Part shown: positions 54,354 to 62,879 of the stretch, in pieces
Layout of the letters: each line of letters opens with the position of its first letter
How positions within the stretch are numbered: position 1 is the first letter of the stretch
Source: Porphyromonas asaccharolytica DSM 20707
GTDB taxonomy: Bacteria; Bacteroidota; Bacteroidia; Bacteroidales; Porphyromonadaceae
Direction of reading: 5' to 3'
DNA: 64,000 nt
Assembly: GCF_000212375.1 (NCBI RefSeq)
Contig: NC_015501.1
Coordinates: forward strand, 1,984,001-2,048,000
Program-made: the position numbers and the translations under genes
The notes under the pieces: generated by a model
Database searches by the model: none
What the model saw: only the letters and a program-made list of their open reading frames with translations
What the model was told of the DNA's origin: nothing

Positions 54354-55694
54354 TCAGAAGAGCTTGAAGAGGTCATTGGCATTGGCATAGATCACCAGAG
54401 CTATCAGGAGCAGCATCCCCACCATCTGCGCTCGTATCAGCACTTCGTCCTTTACCTTGCGCCCTGTGATCATCTCCCAGATGACGAAGAGCAGGTGCCC
54501 CCCGTCCAGTCCCGGTATGGGGATGATATTCATAAAGGCAAAAATGATCGAGAGGAGAGCGCATATTTGCCAGAAGGTGAACCAGTCCCACTGTGCGGGG
54601 AAGAGCTTGCCCATCGAGACCAAGCCCCCTAAGGAAGAGGCGCCCTCTGGGGTGAAGACATACTTCATATCTTGCGCATAGCCCGAGAGGGTGCCTATCC
54701 CTTTGTGCCACCCCACGACAAAGCTCTGTGGCAATGAATAGTGCACCTGTTGCACCTCGTAAATGTCTTGCAGCGGACGGAGCATCACTCCGATTACACC
54801 CGTCGTATCGGGACGTATCGCTAGCTGCACCGTATCTCCGCCACGAAGCCACTCAGAGCTAATCCATTCACCCGCATGGGTGTAGAAGTAGCGACGCCCA
54901 CTAGGTAGGTGAGGCATCGGGATACTGTCCAGTGCAAGCAGTTTGTCGCCACGCAGTACCCCCGCCTCAGCAGCTGCACTACCTGGCACGATACTGTCCG
55001 CGATAAAGGGTACCTGCATCGTCATCAGGCCCTCATTGCCTCGCAAGATACGCTGCATCATATCGTCAGGTATCACTATATCGATCAGCTCACCATCGCG
55101 CTGCACGGTCACCACCTTCGCCTCGATCACCGCACGCATGAAGTCAGCACGCAGCACATCCCGCTCCTTGCCGTCGATAGACCATATAATGTCTCCATCG
55201 TGAAAGCCCACCTCCTGAGCCGCAGGGCTAAAGATCATCCCCGCCGTGACCGACCGTGAAGACATCTCCACATCGCCCCAGTGGTACGATATGCCCGCAT
55301 AGATGAGGAGAGCCAGGACAAAGTTAAAGAGCACCCCACCGATCAGAATGAAAAAGCGTTGCCATGCGGGCTTACTACGAAATTCATCGCCACGCATAGG
55401 CTCCTTGATCTGCTCCGTGTCGAGGCTCTCGTCGATCATGCCGTGGATCTTGCAGTAGCCACCAAGCGGGAGCCAGCCGATACCGTACTCCGTCTCGCTA
55501 CCCTTAGGACGATAACGCCAAAGTGCCTTACCCTTGACATCAAAGAAGAGGTAAAACTTATCCACCCGCACGCCAAAGAGTCGCGCGAAGAGAAAGTGCC
55601 CCAGCTCATGTATAAAGACCAAGAGACTCAACGCCAAGAGCAACTGCCCGATCCGCATCAGAGTACTCATGAGTGCTATCGTATCTATACCCAT
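54354..55694 (-). CDS. rseP: RseP family site-2 zinc metalloprotease
   Basis: 446 residues. Intramembrane protease that cleaves anti-sigma factors and signal peptide remnants. Zinc motif HELGH in the first helix (H29, E30, H33), LPLGGYCKIHGM, two PDZ-like regions (AAAEAGVLRGDKLLALDS) and the third ligand in IIPIPGLDGGHLLFV. Four membrane helices. First gene of the rseP-mutS2-barrel run. Confidence 0.95.
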   Translation of the reverse strand: MGIDTIALMSTLMRIGQLLLALSLLVFIHELGHFLFARLFGVRVDKFYLFFDVKGKALWRYRPKGSETEYGIGWLPLGGYCKIHGMIDESLDTEQIKEPMRGDEFRSKPAWQRFFILIGGVLFNFVLALLIYAGISYHWGDVEMSSRSVTAGMIFSPAAQEVGFHDGDIIWSIDGKERDVLRADFMRAVIEAKVVTVQRDGELIDIVIPDDMMQRILRGNEGLMTMQVPFIADSIVPGSAAAEAGVLRGDKLLALDSIPMPHLPSGRRYFYTHAGEWISSEWLRGGDTVQLAIRPDTTGVIGVMLRPLQDIYEVQQVHYSLPQSFVVGWHKGIGTLSGYAQDMKYVFTPEGASSLGGLVSMGKLFPAQWDWFTFWQICALLSIIFAFMNIIPIPGLDGGHLLFVIWEMITGRKVKDEVLIRAQMVGMLLLIALVIYANANDLFKLF

Positions 55695-55721
55695 CTAGTT
55701 TGTCGTAATTATAGCTAGCCA

Positions 55722-55729
55722 CAAAGGTA
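55722..55729 (-). promoter_or_regulatory. -7 element upstream of rseP
   Basis: Minus-strand TACCTTTG, 28 nt upstream of the rseP ATG. The close spacing supports the chosen start. Confidence 0.6.
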
Positions 55730-55972
55730 CAATAATATTAGAGGCTAACCTTTAGGTAACGGCGGTTGGCTGTTAGCTGTTAGCTATTGGCGGAAACCTT
55801 TAGACCAAGCGGGAGTGCGTCCGTTGTAGCACAGCGTGACGAGTAGCAATAATACGTGTAGCCCTTTGCTTTCTAAGTTCATATACAAGTAAAAAGCGAA
55901 GTTTTTTCTCGTTTCGGAAGCTCGGTCGACTTCTCTTCGGGTGAACCGCTCGGCGGGGTGGATGCTCCCTTC

Positions 55973-56056
55973 GTAGGGGCGGACCTATGTGTCCGCCCGT
56001 CCTCACCTGAGCGCAGTCTATTCTGTCTGCGGGCGGACACGTAGGTCCGCCCCTAC
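55973..56056. repeat. GTAGGGGCGGACC inverted repeat
   Basis: 27-bp arms GTAGGGGCGGACCTATGTGT... (55973-55999) and their complement (56030-56056) with one mismatch, separated by 30 nt. It can fold into one long hairpin. Related in layout to family A but with different arm sequence; arms of this kind are, from memory, seen in unrelated bacterial genomes. Confidence 0.8.
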
Positions 56057-56105
56057 ACAAGCGACGTCAGCACGACAATTCCACTCATCAAACGCTGTAA
56101 CCCCG

Positions 56106-56220
56106 ATGTGTAGGGACGCACGGTCGTGCGTCCGTCCCCGTTAAAACCACAACGCAGTAACCTTTGATACAACGGACGCTCGGTCTGATCGTCCATTGTA
56201 GTACACCGAGACGAGTAGCA
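56106..56220. repeat. dispersed repeat family A, copy 3
   Basis: TGTGTAGGGACGCACGGTCG, TGCGTCCGTCCCCGTTAAAA, CAGTAACCTTTGATACAACG, GACGCTCGG and a GAGACGAGTAGCA end. In the 1-kb gap between rseP and pdxH; directly followed by another copy. Confidence 0.8.
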
Positions 56221-56235
56221 CTCCGTCACTGCGCC

Positions 56236-56355
56236 ATGTAGGGACGCTCGGCTCGTGTCTAGTCAGAGGGCGTCCGTCCCCGTTAAAACCACGATGCTGT
56301 AACCTTTGATACAACGGACGCCCTCTCGCTAGATACAAGCCGTGCGTCCCTAAAG
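56236..56355. repeat. dispersed repeat family A, copy 4
   Basis: TGTAGGGACGCTCGGCTCGT, GGCGTCCGTCCCCGTTAAAA, CTGTAACCTTTGATACAACG, GACGCCCTCTCGCTAGATAC and GCGTCCCTAAAGAAGTCGTC. A GTCTAGTCAGA stretch interrupts the left arm, and the right arm matches it only partly. Confidence 0.8.
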
Positions 56356-56385
56356 AAGTCGTCACACTATCGTACTGATTCCATA

Positions 56386-56530
56386 GTATATACGAGTTCC
56401 AAAAACAATTCCCCTCTTGGAACTTTTTAGTTCCAAGGGAGGAAATCTTTAGTTCCAGCGGAGGAACTTTTCGGTTCCTACGGAGGAAATCGTAAGTATC
56501 CGTGTGGGCGTTCAATATTCTCCACGTGGG
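56386..56530. repeat. dispersed repeat family B, copy 4 (inverted orientation)
   Basis: Reverse complement of the 25948-26096 copy: GTATATACGAGTTCCAAAAA, CCCCTCTTGGAACTTTTTAG, TTCCAAGGGAGGAAATC, TTCCAGCGGAGGAAC, TTCCTACGGAGGAAATCG and a closing TTCTCCACGTGGGGA. The remaining gap up to pdxH holds only the TATCTTTG element below. Confidence 0.8.
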
Positions 56531-56620
56531 GATCAGCTGCTTTTGAAGCAGATCTTGGAGTTTCATACCTAGGAAACTAAAATGCGCTCACAGGATCGAA
56601 GCGTTAAGAGCGAAATTCCG

Positions 56621-56628
56621 TATCTTTG
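56621..56628 (+). promoter_or_regulatory. -7 element upstream of pdxH
   Basis: TATCTTTG, 67 nt before the pdxH ATG. Confidence 0.5.
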
Positions 56629-56694
56629 TAAGCGAATGAAGAGTGAGCGAGCTCGTCAGGAGCTCCGCAACACCTATCCTATAATATATTAGTT

Positions 56695-57342
56695 ATGGAT
56701 CTACATTACGAAGACATACGACGTGACTACGGCCGCAGGAGCCTCAGTCGTAAGGATCTAACGGACGATCCCTTTGACCTTGTCAGACTATGGCTGCAGG
56801 AGGCGGTGGACGATCCCAAGGTCCTAGAGCCTACGGCGGTGCTGGTCTGCACCAGTACGCCCGACGGGCATCCTAGTTCGCGTACTGTACTGCTCAAGGA
56901 GCTTCTCGGCGAGGAGTTTATCTTCTACAGCAACTACGAGAGCCGTAAGGGACAGCAGATGGCTGCCAACCCGCATGTCAGCCTCACCTTCCTCTGGCAC
57001 GAGCTGGAGCGACAGATACATGTCGAGGGTACGGTGCGGCACCTAGAGCCTGAGATCAGTGATCAGTACTTCGCTACACGCCCCTACAAGAGCCGTGTCG
57101 GTGCACGCATATCGCCTCAGAGCCACCCGATACCTGACCGCAACTATATCTATACGCACTTTGCCAAGGAGGCCGCTAAGTTTGCCCTACAGACTGTGCC
57201 TCGCCCCGGCAACTGGGGAGGCTTTGCCGTATTGCCTAGTCGCATAGAGTTTTGGCAGGGTCGTCCTAGTCGTCTGCACGATCGCTTCCTCTATGAGCGT
57301 CAGGAAGATAATTCGTGGCTTATCAATCGTCTGGCACCCTAG
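56695..57342 (+). CDS. pdxH: pyridoxamine 5'-phosphate oxidase
   Basis: 215 residues; FMN enzyme making pyridoxal 5'-phosphate. N-terminal DIRRDYGRRSLSRKDL, SSRTVLLKELLGEEFIFYSN and YESRKGQQMAANPHVSLTFL (FMN site), then RVGARISPQSHPI, and the terminal PSRIEFWQGRPSRLHDRFLY ... RLAP signature. Five nt before the tsaB ATG, so probably co-transcribed. Confidence 0.96.
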   Translation: MDLHYEDIRRDYGRRSLSRKDLTDDPFDLVRLWLQEAVDDPKVLEPTAVLVCTSTPDGHPSSRTVLLKELLGEEFIFYSNYESRKGQQMAANPHVSLTFLWHELERQIHVEGTVRHLEPEISDQYFATRPYKSRVGARISPQSHPIPDRNYIYTHFAKEAAKFALQTVPRPGNWGGFAVLPSRIEFWQGRPSRLHDRFLYERQEDNSWLINRLAP

Positions 57343-57347
57343 TGCTT

Positions 57348-58028
57348 ATGAACGCAACGAAACCTGTACTCCTAGCTATCGACACCGCCCTACAGGGGTG
57401 TAGCGTCGCTGTGACCGACAGCGAGCAGATACTATATAATAAGGTATACCAAGAGACCGAGATATCTAATGCCGTGCTCATCGGCAGCTATACTAAGGAG
57501 GCGATCAGCTGGTGCCAAGAGCATGGCTACCAGATAGCAGCCATAGCGACGACCGATGGACCGGGCTCCTATACGGGGCTACGCATAGGCGCCTCGCTTG
57601 CCAAGGGACTAGCCTTCGGGCGAAGCATCCCACTCATCGCCGTCTCCACCTTGCAGCTCCTGCTGGCGGGCTTGCCGAGCTTCGCTGGAGAGACTGTGGC
57701 TCTGCTCGATGCGGGGCATGGAAACGCTTATCAACAGACTTTCGACGCTGAGGGGTCGCCTCGAGACAAGGCAACTTTTGTCACCATTTCATCGGAGTGG
57801 CATGCACCCGCCGAGAACCGTATCGTCTATGTCGGTTCGCTGCCCGTAGAAGGTACTGTTGTCGCCCCGCCAACGGCCGAGACGCTCGCCTCTGTGGCGC
57901 GCAGCTACTGGCTGAGAGAGCAATATGTCGACACCGCTTACTGGGAGCCTAATTATGTCAAGCCTTACAAGGCGGTCGTGGGACAAAACAAAGTCCTCGA
58001 GCGACTCAAACTATCTAAACAAGCATAA
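57348..58028 (+). CDS. tsaB: tRNA threonylcarbamoyladenosine biosynthesis protein TsaB
   Basis: 226 residues from the ATG at 57348; an upstream in-frame start at 57315 lies inside pdxH. ASKHA-fold partner of TsaD. LLAIDTALQGCSVAVTD, TDGPGSYTGLRIGASLAKGL and ALLDAGHGNAYQQTF are typical. 20 nt before etfB. Confidence 0.94.
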   Translation: MNATKPVLLAIDTALQGCSVAVTDSEQILYNKVYQETEISNAVLIGSYTKEAISWCQEHGYQIAAIATTDGPGSYTGLRIGASLAKGLAFGRSIPLIAVSTLQLLLAGLPSFAGETVALLDAGHGNAYQQTFDAEGSPRDKATFVTISSEWHAPAENRIVYVGSLPVEGTVVAPPTAETLASVARSYWLREQYVDTAYWEPNYVKPYKAVVGQNKVLERLKLSKQA

Positions 58029-58048
58029 ACCACAACTACGACCTAAAT

Positions 58049-58933
58049 ATGATCAAAGATATCATCGTACTTGCCAAGCAAGTCCCCGACACACGTAATG
58101 TCGGCAAAGATGCTATGAAGGCTGACGGCACTGTGAACCGTGCCGCCCTCGACGCTATCTTTAACCCCGAGGATCTAAACGCGCTCGAGCAGGCGCTCCG
58201 CATCAAGGAGCAGAATCCAGATTGCCGTGTCTCCATACTCACCATGGGTCCTCCCCGTGCTGCTGAGATCATCCGTGAGGCGCTCTACCGTGGCGCTGAC
58301 CATGGTTACCTGCTGACCGATAGAGCTTTCGCTGGGGCTGATACGCTCGCCACGAGCTACGCTTTGGCATGCGCTATACGTCATATCTACAATGGTGGAC
58401 TGCCCGACCTCATCCTCGGTGGCCGTCAGGCTATCGATGGCGACACCGCTCAGGTGGGTCCGCAGGTGGGCGAGAAGCTCGGCATCAACGTGGTCACCTA
58501 CTGCGAGCAGATAGACCAGATAGAGGGCGACCAGCTCACCATCACCCGCCGTCTGGAGCATGGCGTGGAGACGGTACGTGCTCACAAGCCACTCCTGCTG
58601 ACAGTCACGGGGAGCGCAGCACCCTGCCGCCTGCGTAATGCTAAGCGTGTACAGAAGTACAAGTATGCTGCCTCGGTCCTAGAGCTAGACGCACTGCCCG
58701 AGACCTGGCGCAAGCGTATCGAGCGCAATCCCGAGGAGCTAACTATCGACATCTTGACGGCTGAAAGCACCGGCGCAGACATCGCTCAGTGCGGTCTCTC
58801 GGGCTCTCCGACGAAGGTGAAGAGTATCGAGAGCGTCGTCTTTAAGGCTAAGGAGGTGATGCACCTCTCCAGCAGCGATGCCGATCTAGAGACTTTGATA
58901 CAAACCCTATTAGCAAACCACACCATCGGCTGA
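58049..58933 (+). CDS. etfB: electron transfer flavoprotein beta subunit
   Basis: 294 residues. LAKQVPDTRNVGKDAMKADG, VNRAALDAIFNPEDLNALEQ and the ETF-beta signature region LRNAKRVQKYKYAASVLELD; GGRQAIDGDTAQVGPQVGEK is the nucleotide-binding part. Pairs with the EtfA encoded 40 nt downstream and passes electrons from the acyl-CoA dehydrogenase that follows. Somewhat longer than the 250-residue classical subunit, as in anaerobes. Confidence 0.94.
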   Translation: MIKDIIVLAKQVPDTRNVGKDAMKADGTVNRAALDAIFNPEDLNALEQALRIKEQNPDCRVSILTMGPPRAAEIIREALYRGADHGYLLTDRAFAGADTLATSYALACAIRHIYNGGLPDLILGGRQAIDGDTAQVGPQVGEKLGINVVTYCEQIDQIEGDQLTITRRLEHGVETVRAHKPLLLTVTGSAAPCRLRNAKRVQKYKYAASVLELDALPETWRKRIERNPEELTIDILTAESTGADIAQCGLSGSPTKVKSIESVVFKAKEVMHLSSSDADLETLIQTLLANHTIG

Positions 58934-58973
58934 AAGAGTGCCGCTTTTGCACACCCATATAATAAGACAGACT

Positions 58974-59987
58974 ATGAACAATCTATTCGTATACCTAGAG
59001 ATCGAAGATGGGAGCGTACACGACGTCAGCCTAGAGCTACTCACCAAGGGGCGCTCACTGGCCAACCAGCTGGGCGTGGCACTAGAGGCGATAGCTATCA
59101 CCGACCGCGCTGAGGGGATCGCCGACACGGTCATGCCCTATGGTGTAGACAAGCTACACCTCTTCGTGGACCCTCGTCTGGAGCATTACCAGACACTACC
59201 ACACGCGAGCATCGTCATCAAGCTATTCCAGCAGGAGAAGCCGCAGATCTGCCTCCTCGGTGCGACAACCATAGGTCGTGACCTAGGACCCCGTGTCTCC
59301 TCGTCACTGGGTAGCGGACTCACCGCAGACTGTACCTCTCTAGAGATCGGTGACTATACCGACAAGGACAAGGAGTTCAAGAACCTTCTCTACCAGATCC
59401 GTCCAGCTTTCGGTGGTAACATCGTAGCAACCATTGTCAACCCCGAGCATCGTCCACAGATGGCGACGGTACGCCCAGGCGTGATGAAGAAGGAGATCTA
59501 CAAGGCAGACCACAAGGGCGAGGTGATCAACCACGCCGTAGCTGACTTCGTCCGTGACGAGGACTTTGTCATCGAGATCATCGACCGCCACGTTGCCAAG
59601 AGCAAGATCAACCTAGGCGGAGCCCCGATCATCGTGTCGGGTGGCTACGGTGTCGGTAGTGCTGAGAGCTTTGAGCTGCTTCACGAGCTGGCTGATCTCC
59701 TAGGCGGAGAGGTAGGTGCTACGCGTGCAGCTGTCGATGCGGGCTTTACCGAGCATGAGCGACAGATAGGACAGACCGGCGTGACCGTACGTCCTAAGCT
59801 ATACATCGCCTGCGGTATCAGCGGACAGATACAGCATGTGGCTGGTATGCAAGAGAGCTCGATGATCATCTCTATCAATACGGACCCCGACGCGCCGATC
59901 AACACAATCGCTGACTACGTCATCACGGGGCGTATCGAGGAGGTCATCCCTAAGCTCATCAAGTACTATAAGCAAAACTCTAAGTAA
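58974..59987 (+). CDS. etfA: electron transfer flavoprotein alpha subunit
   Basis: 337 residues from the ATG at 58974. N-terminal NNLFVYLEIEDGSVHDVSLE; FAD domain with PIIVSGGYGVGSAESFELL (usually GGRG; here Tyr replaces Arg), VGATRAAVDAGF, RQIGQTGVTVRPKLYIACGI and SGQIQHVAGM. The Arg-to-Tyr change near FAD could alter the flavin potential. Middle of the etfB-etfA-acd operon, 21 nt before the dehydrogenase gene. Confidence 0.94.
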   Translation: MNNLFVYLEIEDGSVHDVSLELLTKGRSLANQLGVALEAIAITDRAEGIADTVMPYGVDKLHLFVDPRLEHYQTLPHASIVIKLFQQEKPQICLLGATTIGRDLGPRVSSSLGSGLTADCTSLEIGDYTDKDKEFKNLLYQIRPAFGGNIVATIVNPEHRPQMATVRPGVMKKEIYKADHKGEVINHAVADFVRDEDFVIEIIDRHVAKSKINLGGAPIIVSGGYGVGSAESFELLHELADLLGGEVGATRAAVDAGFTEHERQIGQTGVTVRPKLYIACGISGQIQHVAGMQESSMIISINTDPDAPINTIADYVITGRIEEVIPKLIKYYKQNSK

Positions 59988-60008
59988 TTCCCTCTAGACG
60001 ACTGAATC

Positions 60009-61739
60009 ATGGCTAATTTCTATACAGACAACCCACATATACAGTACCACCTCCAGCATCCACTCATGGAGCGCATTGCACGGCTTAAGGAGCGTGACTA
60101 TGCCGATGCTGACCAGTATGACTATGCCCCCTCAGACTATGCCGATGCGCTGGATAGCTACCAGCGTGTACTAGAGGTCGTAGGTGAGGTGTGTGGCGAG
60201 GTGATAGCGCCCAACGCTGCCGAGGTGGACCTAACGGGTCCGACGCTTCACGAGGGACGTGTTTCTTACGATCCGCTCACAGCGCAAAACCTAGACACCG
60301 TACGACAGACTGGACTCATGGGTATGGCTCTCCCCCGTCGCTACGGAGGTCTCAACATGCCGATCACTCCTTATATTATGGCTGCCGATATGGTCTCACG
60401 TGCTGACGCGGGCTTTGAGAACCTCTGGGGACTACAAGACTGCGCCGAGACGCTTTACGAGTTTGGCTCTGAGGATCAGCGTGAGCGCTTCCTCCCCCGT
60501 GTCTGCGCGGGCGAGACGATGTCTATGGACTTGACCGAGCCTGATGCGGGTAGTGACCTGCAGGCGGTTATGCTCAAGGCTACTTACAACGAGGCTGACC
60601 AGCAGTGGTACCTCAACGGTGTCAAGCGCTTTATCACCAATGGCGACTCCAATATCCACCTCGTACTGGCACGTAGTGAGGAGGGGACCAAGGATGCACG
60701 TGGCCTCTCCATGTTTATCTATGATGCTAAGAAGGGGGGCGTGACCGTCCGCCGCATAGAGAACAAGATGGGTATCAAGGGGGTCCCCACCTGCGAGCTT
60801 GTCTTTAAGGATGCTCCTGCCGAGCTATGTGGTGAGCGACGTTTAGGACTCATTCGCTACGTTATGTCTCTGATGAATGGCGCTCGTCTAGGCATCATGG
60901 CGCAAGCGGTCGGTATCTCTGAGGCTGCCTATCGTGAGGCTAAGGCTTATGCAGCCGACCGTCATCAGTATGGACACGCCATCGACAGGTTCCCCGCTGT
61001 CTATGAGATGCTAGCCCTCATACGTGCTAAGGCTGATGCGACCCGTGCGCATCTCTACGAGACGAGCCGCTTCGTAGATATGTACAAGGCTTACGACGAC
61101 ATAGCTCGTGAGCGCAAGCTGACCCCCGAGGAGCGCAAGGAGCAGAAGTACTACAGTCGCTTGGCCGACGCTTATACGCCTATCGGCAAAGGTATGAGTA
61201 CCGAGCTAGCCAACCAAAATGTCTACGACTGCATCCAGATCTATGGTGGATCAGGCTATATGAAGGACTACACCTGCGAGCGTCTCTATCGTGACGTGCG
61301 TATCACCAACATCTACGAGGGTACCACGCAGCTACAAGTCGTAGCGGCTATCCGCCACGTCACCACCGGCACATACTTCGCACGCCTAGAGGAGTACCAG
61401 CAGGTAGCTGTCTCGCCCGAGTGGCAAGAGACGAAGAAGCTACTAGCATCCTGGATAGAGCGTGCTAAGGCATGCACCGAGCTGGTCACCGAAGCTAAGG
61501 ATCAGACCCTCCTCGACTACCACGCTCGTCGTCTCGTCGAGATGTGTGGGCACTGCATCTTCGCACACCTGCTACTCATCGCAGCGCAGGATCGTCCCGA
61601 CCTCTACGAGCACTCCACACACGTATATATACAGTACGCTAGTGGGGAGATGGACAAGTGCGAGGGACAGATACGTCGCTTCGATCCCAAGCAGCTCCAG
61701 CACTACGCTGTGCAGACCTCTACACCCGCTGAGGCGTAG
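60009..61739 (+). CDS. acyl-CoA dehydrogenase family protein
   Basis: 576 residues. Standard domains (about 50-450) plus a 125-residue C-terminal extension that forms an extra helical region. MDLTEPDAGSDLQAV (FAD/substrate), KRFITNGDSNIHLV, DRHQYGHAIDRFPA and QIYGGSGYMKDYTCERLYRD are family motifs. The catalytic base is E437 in NIYEGTTQLQ, the position used by short-chain enzymes such as butyryl-CoA dehydrogenase. With EtfAB this suggests a butyrate-type or bifurcating reductase in an anaerobe (inference). Confidence 0.92.
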   Translation: MANFYTDNPHIQYHLQHPLMERIARLKERDYADADQYDYAPSDYADALDSYQRVLEVVGEVCGEVIAPNAAEVDLTGPTLHEGRVSYDPLTAQNLDTVRQTGLMGMALPRRYGGLNMPITPYIMAADMVSRADAGFENLWGLQDCAETLYEFGSEDQRERFLPRVCAGETMSMDLTEPDAGSDLQAVMLKATYNEADQQWYLNGVKRFITNGDSNIHLVLARSEEGTKDARGLSMFIYDAKKGGVTVRRIENKMGIKGVPTCELVFKDAPAELCGERRLGLIRYVMSLMNGARLGIMAQAVGISEAAYREAKAYAADRHQYGHAIDRFPAVYEMLALIRAKADATRAHLYETSRFVDMYKAYDDIARERKLTPEERKEQKYYSRLADAYTPIGKGMSTELANQNVYDCIQIYGGSGYMKDYTCERLYRDVRITNIYEGTTQLQVVAAIRHVTTGTYFARLEEYQQVAVSPEWQETKKLLASWIERAKACTELVTEAKDQTLLDYHARRLVEMCGHCIFAHLLLIAAQDRPDLYEHSTHVYIQYASGEMDKCEGQIRRFDPKQLQHYAVQTSTPAEA

Positions 61740-61747
61740 CGGGTCAC

Positions 61748-61869
61748 AGACGAGTAACCCTTTGTAGGGACGCACGGCTCGTGCGTCCGTCCCCGTCAAA
61801 ACCACGATTCTGTAACCTTTGACACAACGGACGCACGAGCCGTGCGTCCCTACAAATCGTTACTCGTCT
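61748..61869. repeat. dispersed repeat family A, copy 5 (best preserved)
   Basis: Near-perfect 43-nt terminal inverted repeats: AGACGAGTAAC...GTAGGGACGCACGGCTCGTG...CGTCCGT (61748-61790) and its complement (61827-61869). The 36-nt centre reads CCCCGTCAAAACCACGATTC, TGTAACCTTTGACACA. Each arm also contains the internal palindrome GACGCACGGCTCGTGCGTC. It ends 27 nt before thyA; a further decayed piece is at 62721-62752 after thyA. Confidence 0.88.
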
Positions 61870-61896
61870 ACTCATTCCGATTCTCTCCAATCTACT

Positions 61897-62694
61897 ATGC
61901 AGCAATACCTTGACCTGATAGAGCGTGTCCTCACCGAGGGCAACGAACGCACTGACCGCACTGGCACTGGTACCGTCGGTGTCTTCGGACATCAGATGAC
62001 CTTCGACCTAGCCGACGGCTTCCCCTTGCTCACCACCAAGAAGCTACACCTGCGCAGCATCATTCACGAGCTACTATGGTTCCTCAAGGGCGATACCAAC
62101 CTCCAGTACCTGCACGACAACAAAGTCTCTATCTGGGATGAGTGGGCCGACGAAACTGGCGACCTAGGCCCCATCTACGGGGCGCAGTGGAGACATTGGT
62201 TCGACCCACACACGGGACAGACCATCGACCAGATGCAGCAAGCCCTCGACCTCATACGCCATCAGCCCGACAGCCGCCGCATCGTCGTCTCAGCGTGGAA
62301 CGTTGCCGACCTACCCCTCATGCACCTCTCCCCCTGTCACTGCCTCATGCAGTACTACGTCGTGGGAAACAAGCTTGACCTGCAGCTCTACCAGCGCAGT
62401 GCCGACATCTTCCTCGGGGTCCCCTTCAACATCGCCTCCTATGCCCTCCTCCTCATGATGACAGCGCAAGTCACGGGGCTACGTCCCGGACGCTTCATAC
62501 ACACCCTCGGTGATGCGCATCTCTATAAGAACCATCTCGAGCAGGCACGCCTGCAGCTCACCCGCACGCCACGCCCGCTCCCCACGATGACCCTACGGGA
62601 CCGTGGGCAGTCGCTCTTTGACTTCGTCTATGACGACTTCACGCTAACCGACTACAACCCCTACCCACACATCCCCGCCCCCGTCTCTATTTAG
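61897..62694 (+). CDS. thyA: thymidylate synthase
   Basis: 265 residues from the ATG at 61897; the earlier in-frame start (61819) lies inside repeat A. Folate-dependent dUMP methylation. [45 protein letters not shown], the active-site C147 in [33 protein letters not shown] and the [15 protein letters not shown] motif are all present. No dihydrofolate reductase gene follows within the window. Confidence 0.97.
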   Translation: MQQYLDLIERVLTEGNERTDRTGTGTVGVFGHQMTFDLADGFPLLTTKKLHLRSIIHELLWFLKGDTNLQYLHDNKVSIWDEWADETGDLGPIYGAQWRHWFDPHTGQTIDQMQQALDLIRHQPDSRRIVVSAWNVADLPLMHLSPCHCLMQYYVVGNKLDLQLYQRSADIFLGVPFNIASYALLLMMTAQVTGLRPGRFIHTLGDAHLYKNHLEQARLQLTRTPRPLPTMTLRDRGQSLFDFVYDDFTLTDYNPYPHIPAPVSI

Positions 62695-62773
62695 CTTTTC
62701 ACCAGAACGAAAACGAACGGACGAGTAGCGATCTGTAGGGAGTCGGCTACTCTAATCACGACACCCTTCACCT

Positions 62774-62804
62774 ATTGTTAATTCAAGGGAAATAACTACC
62801 TTTG
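62774..62804 (+). promoter_or_regulatory. promoter of the BIG2 lipoprotein gene
   Basis: TTG at 62775-62777, 19-nt spacer, TACCTTTG at 62797-62804: consensus Bacteroidota promoter 76 nt before the ATG at 62880. Confidence 0.75.
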
Positions 62805-62879
62805 CACTGAGAACCTGAAGTCACGGGATCTATTCACGTGTAGTAAGCACTCACTAATAACCAACACAACAAATACTAT

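Noticed and set aside
56141-56566. Open frame of 141 codons on the minus strand
   Set aside because: It runs through repeat families A and B, has no protein-like composition and is explained by the repeats.
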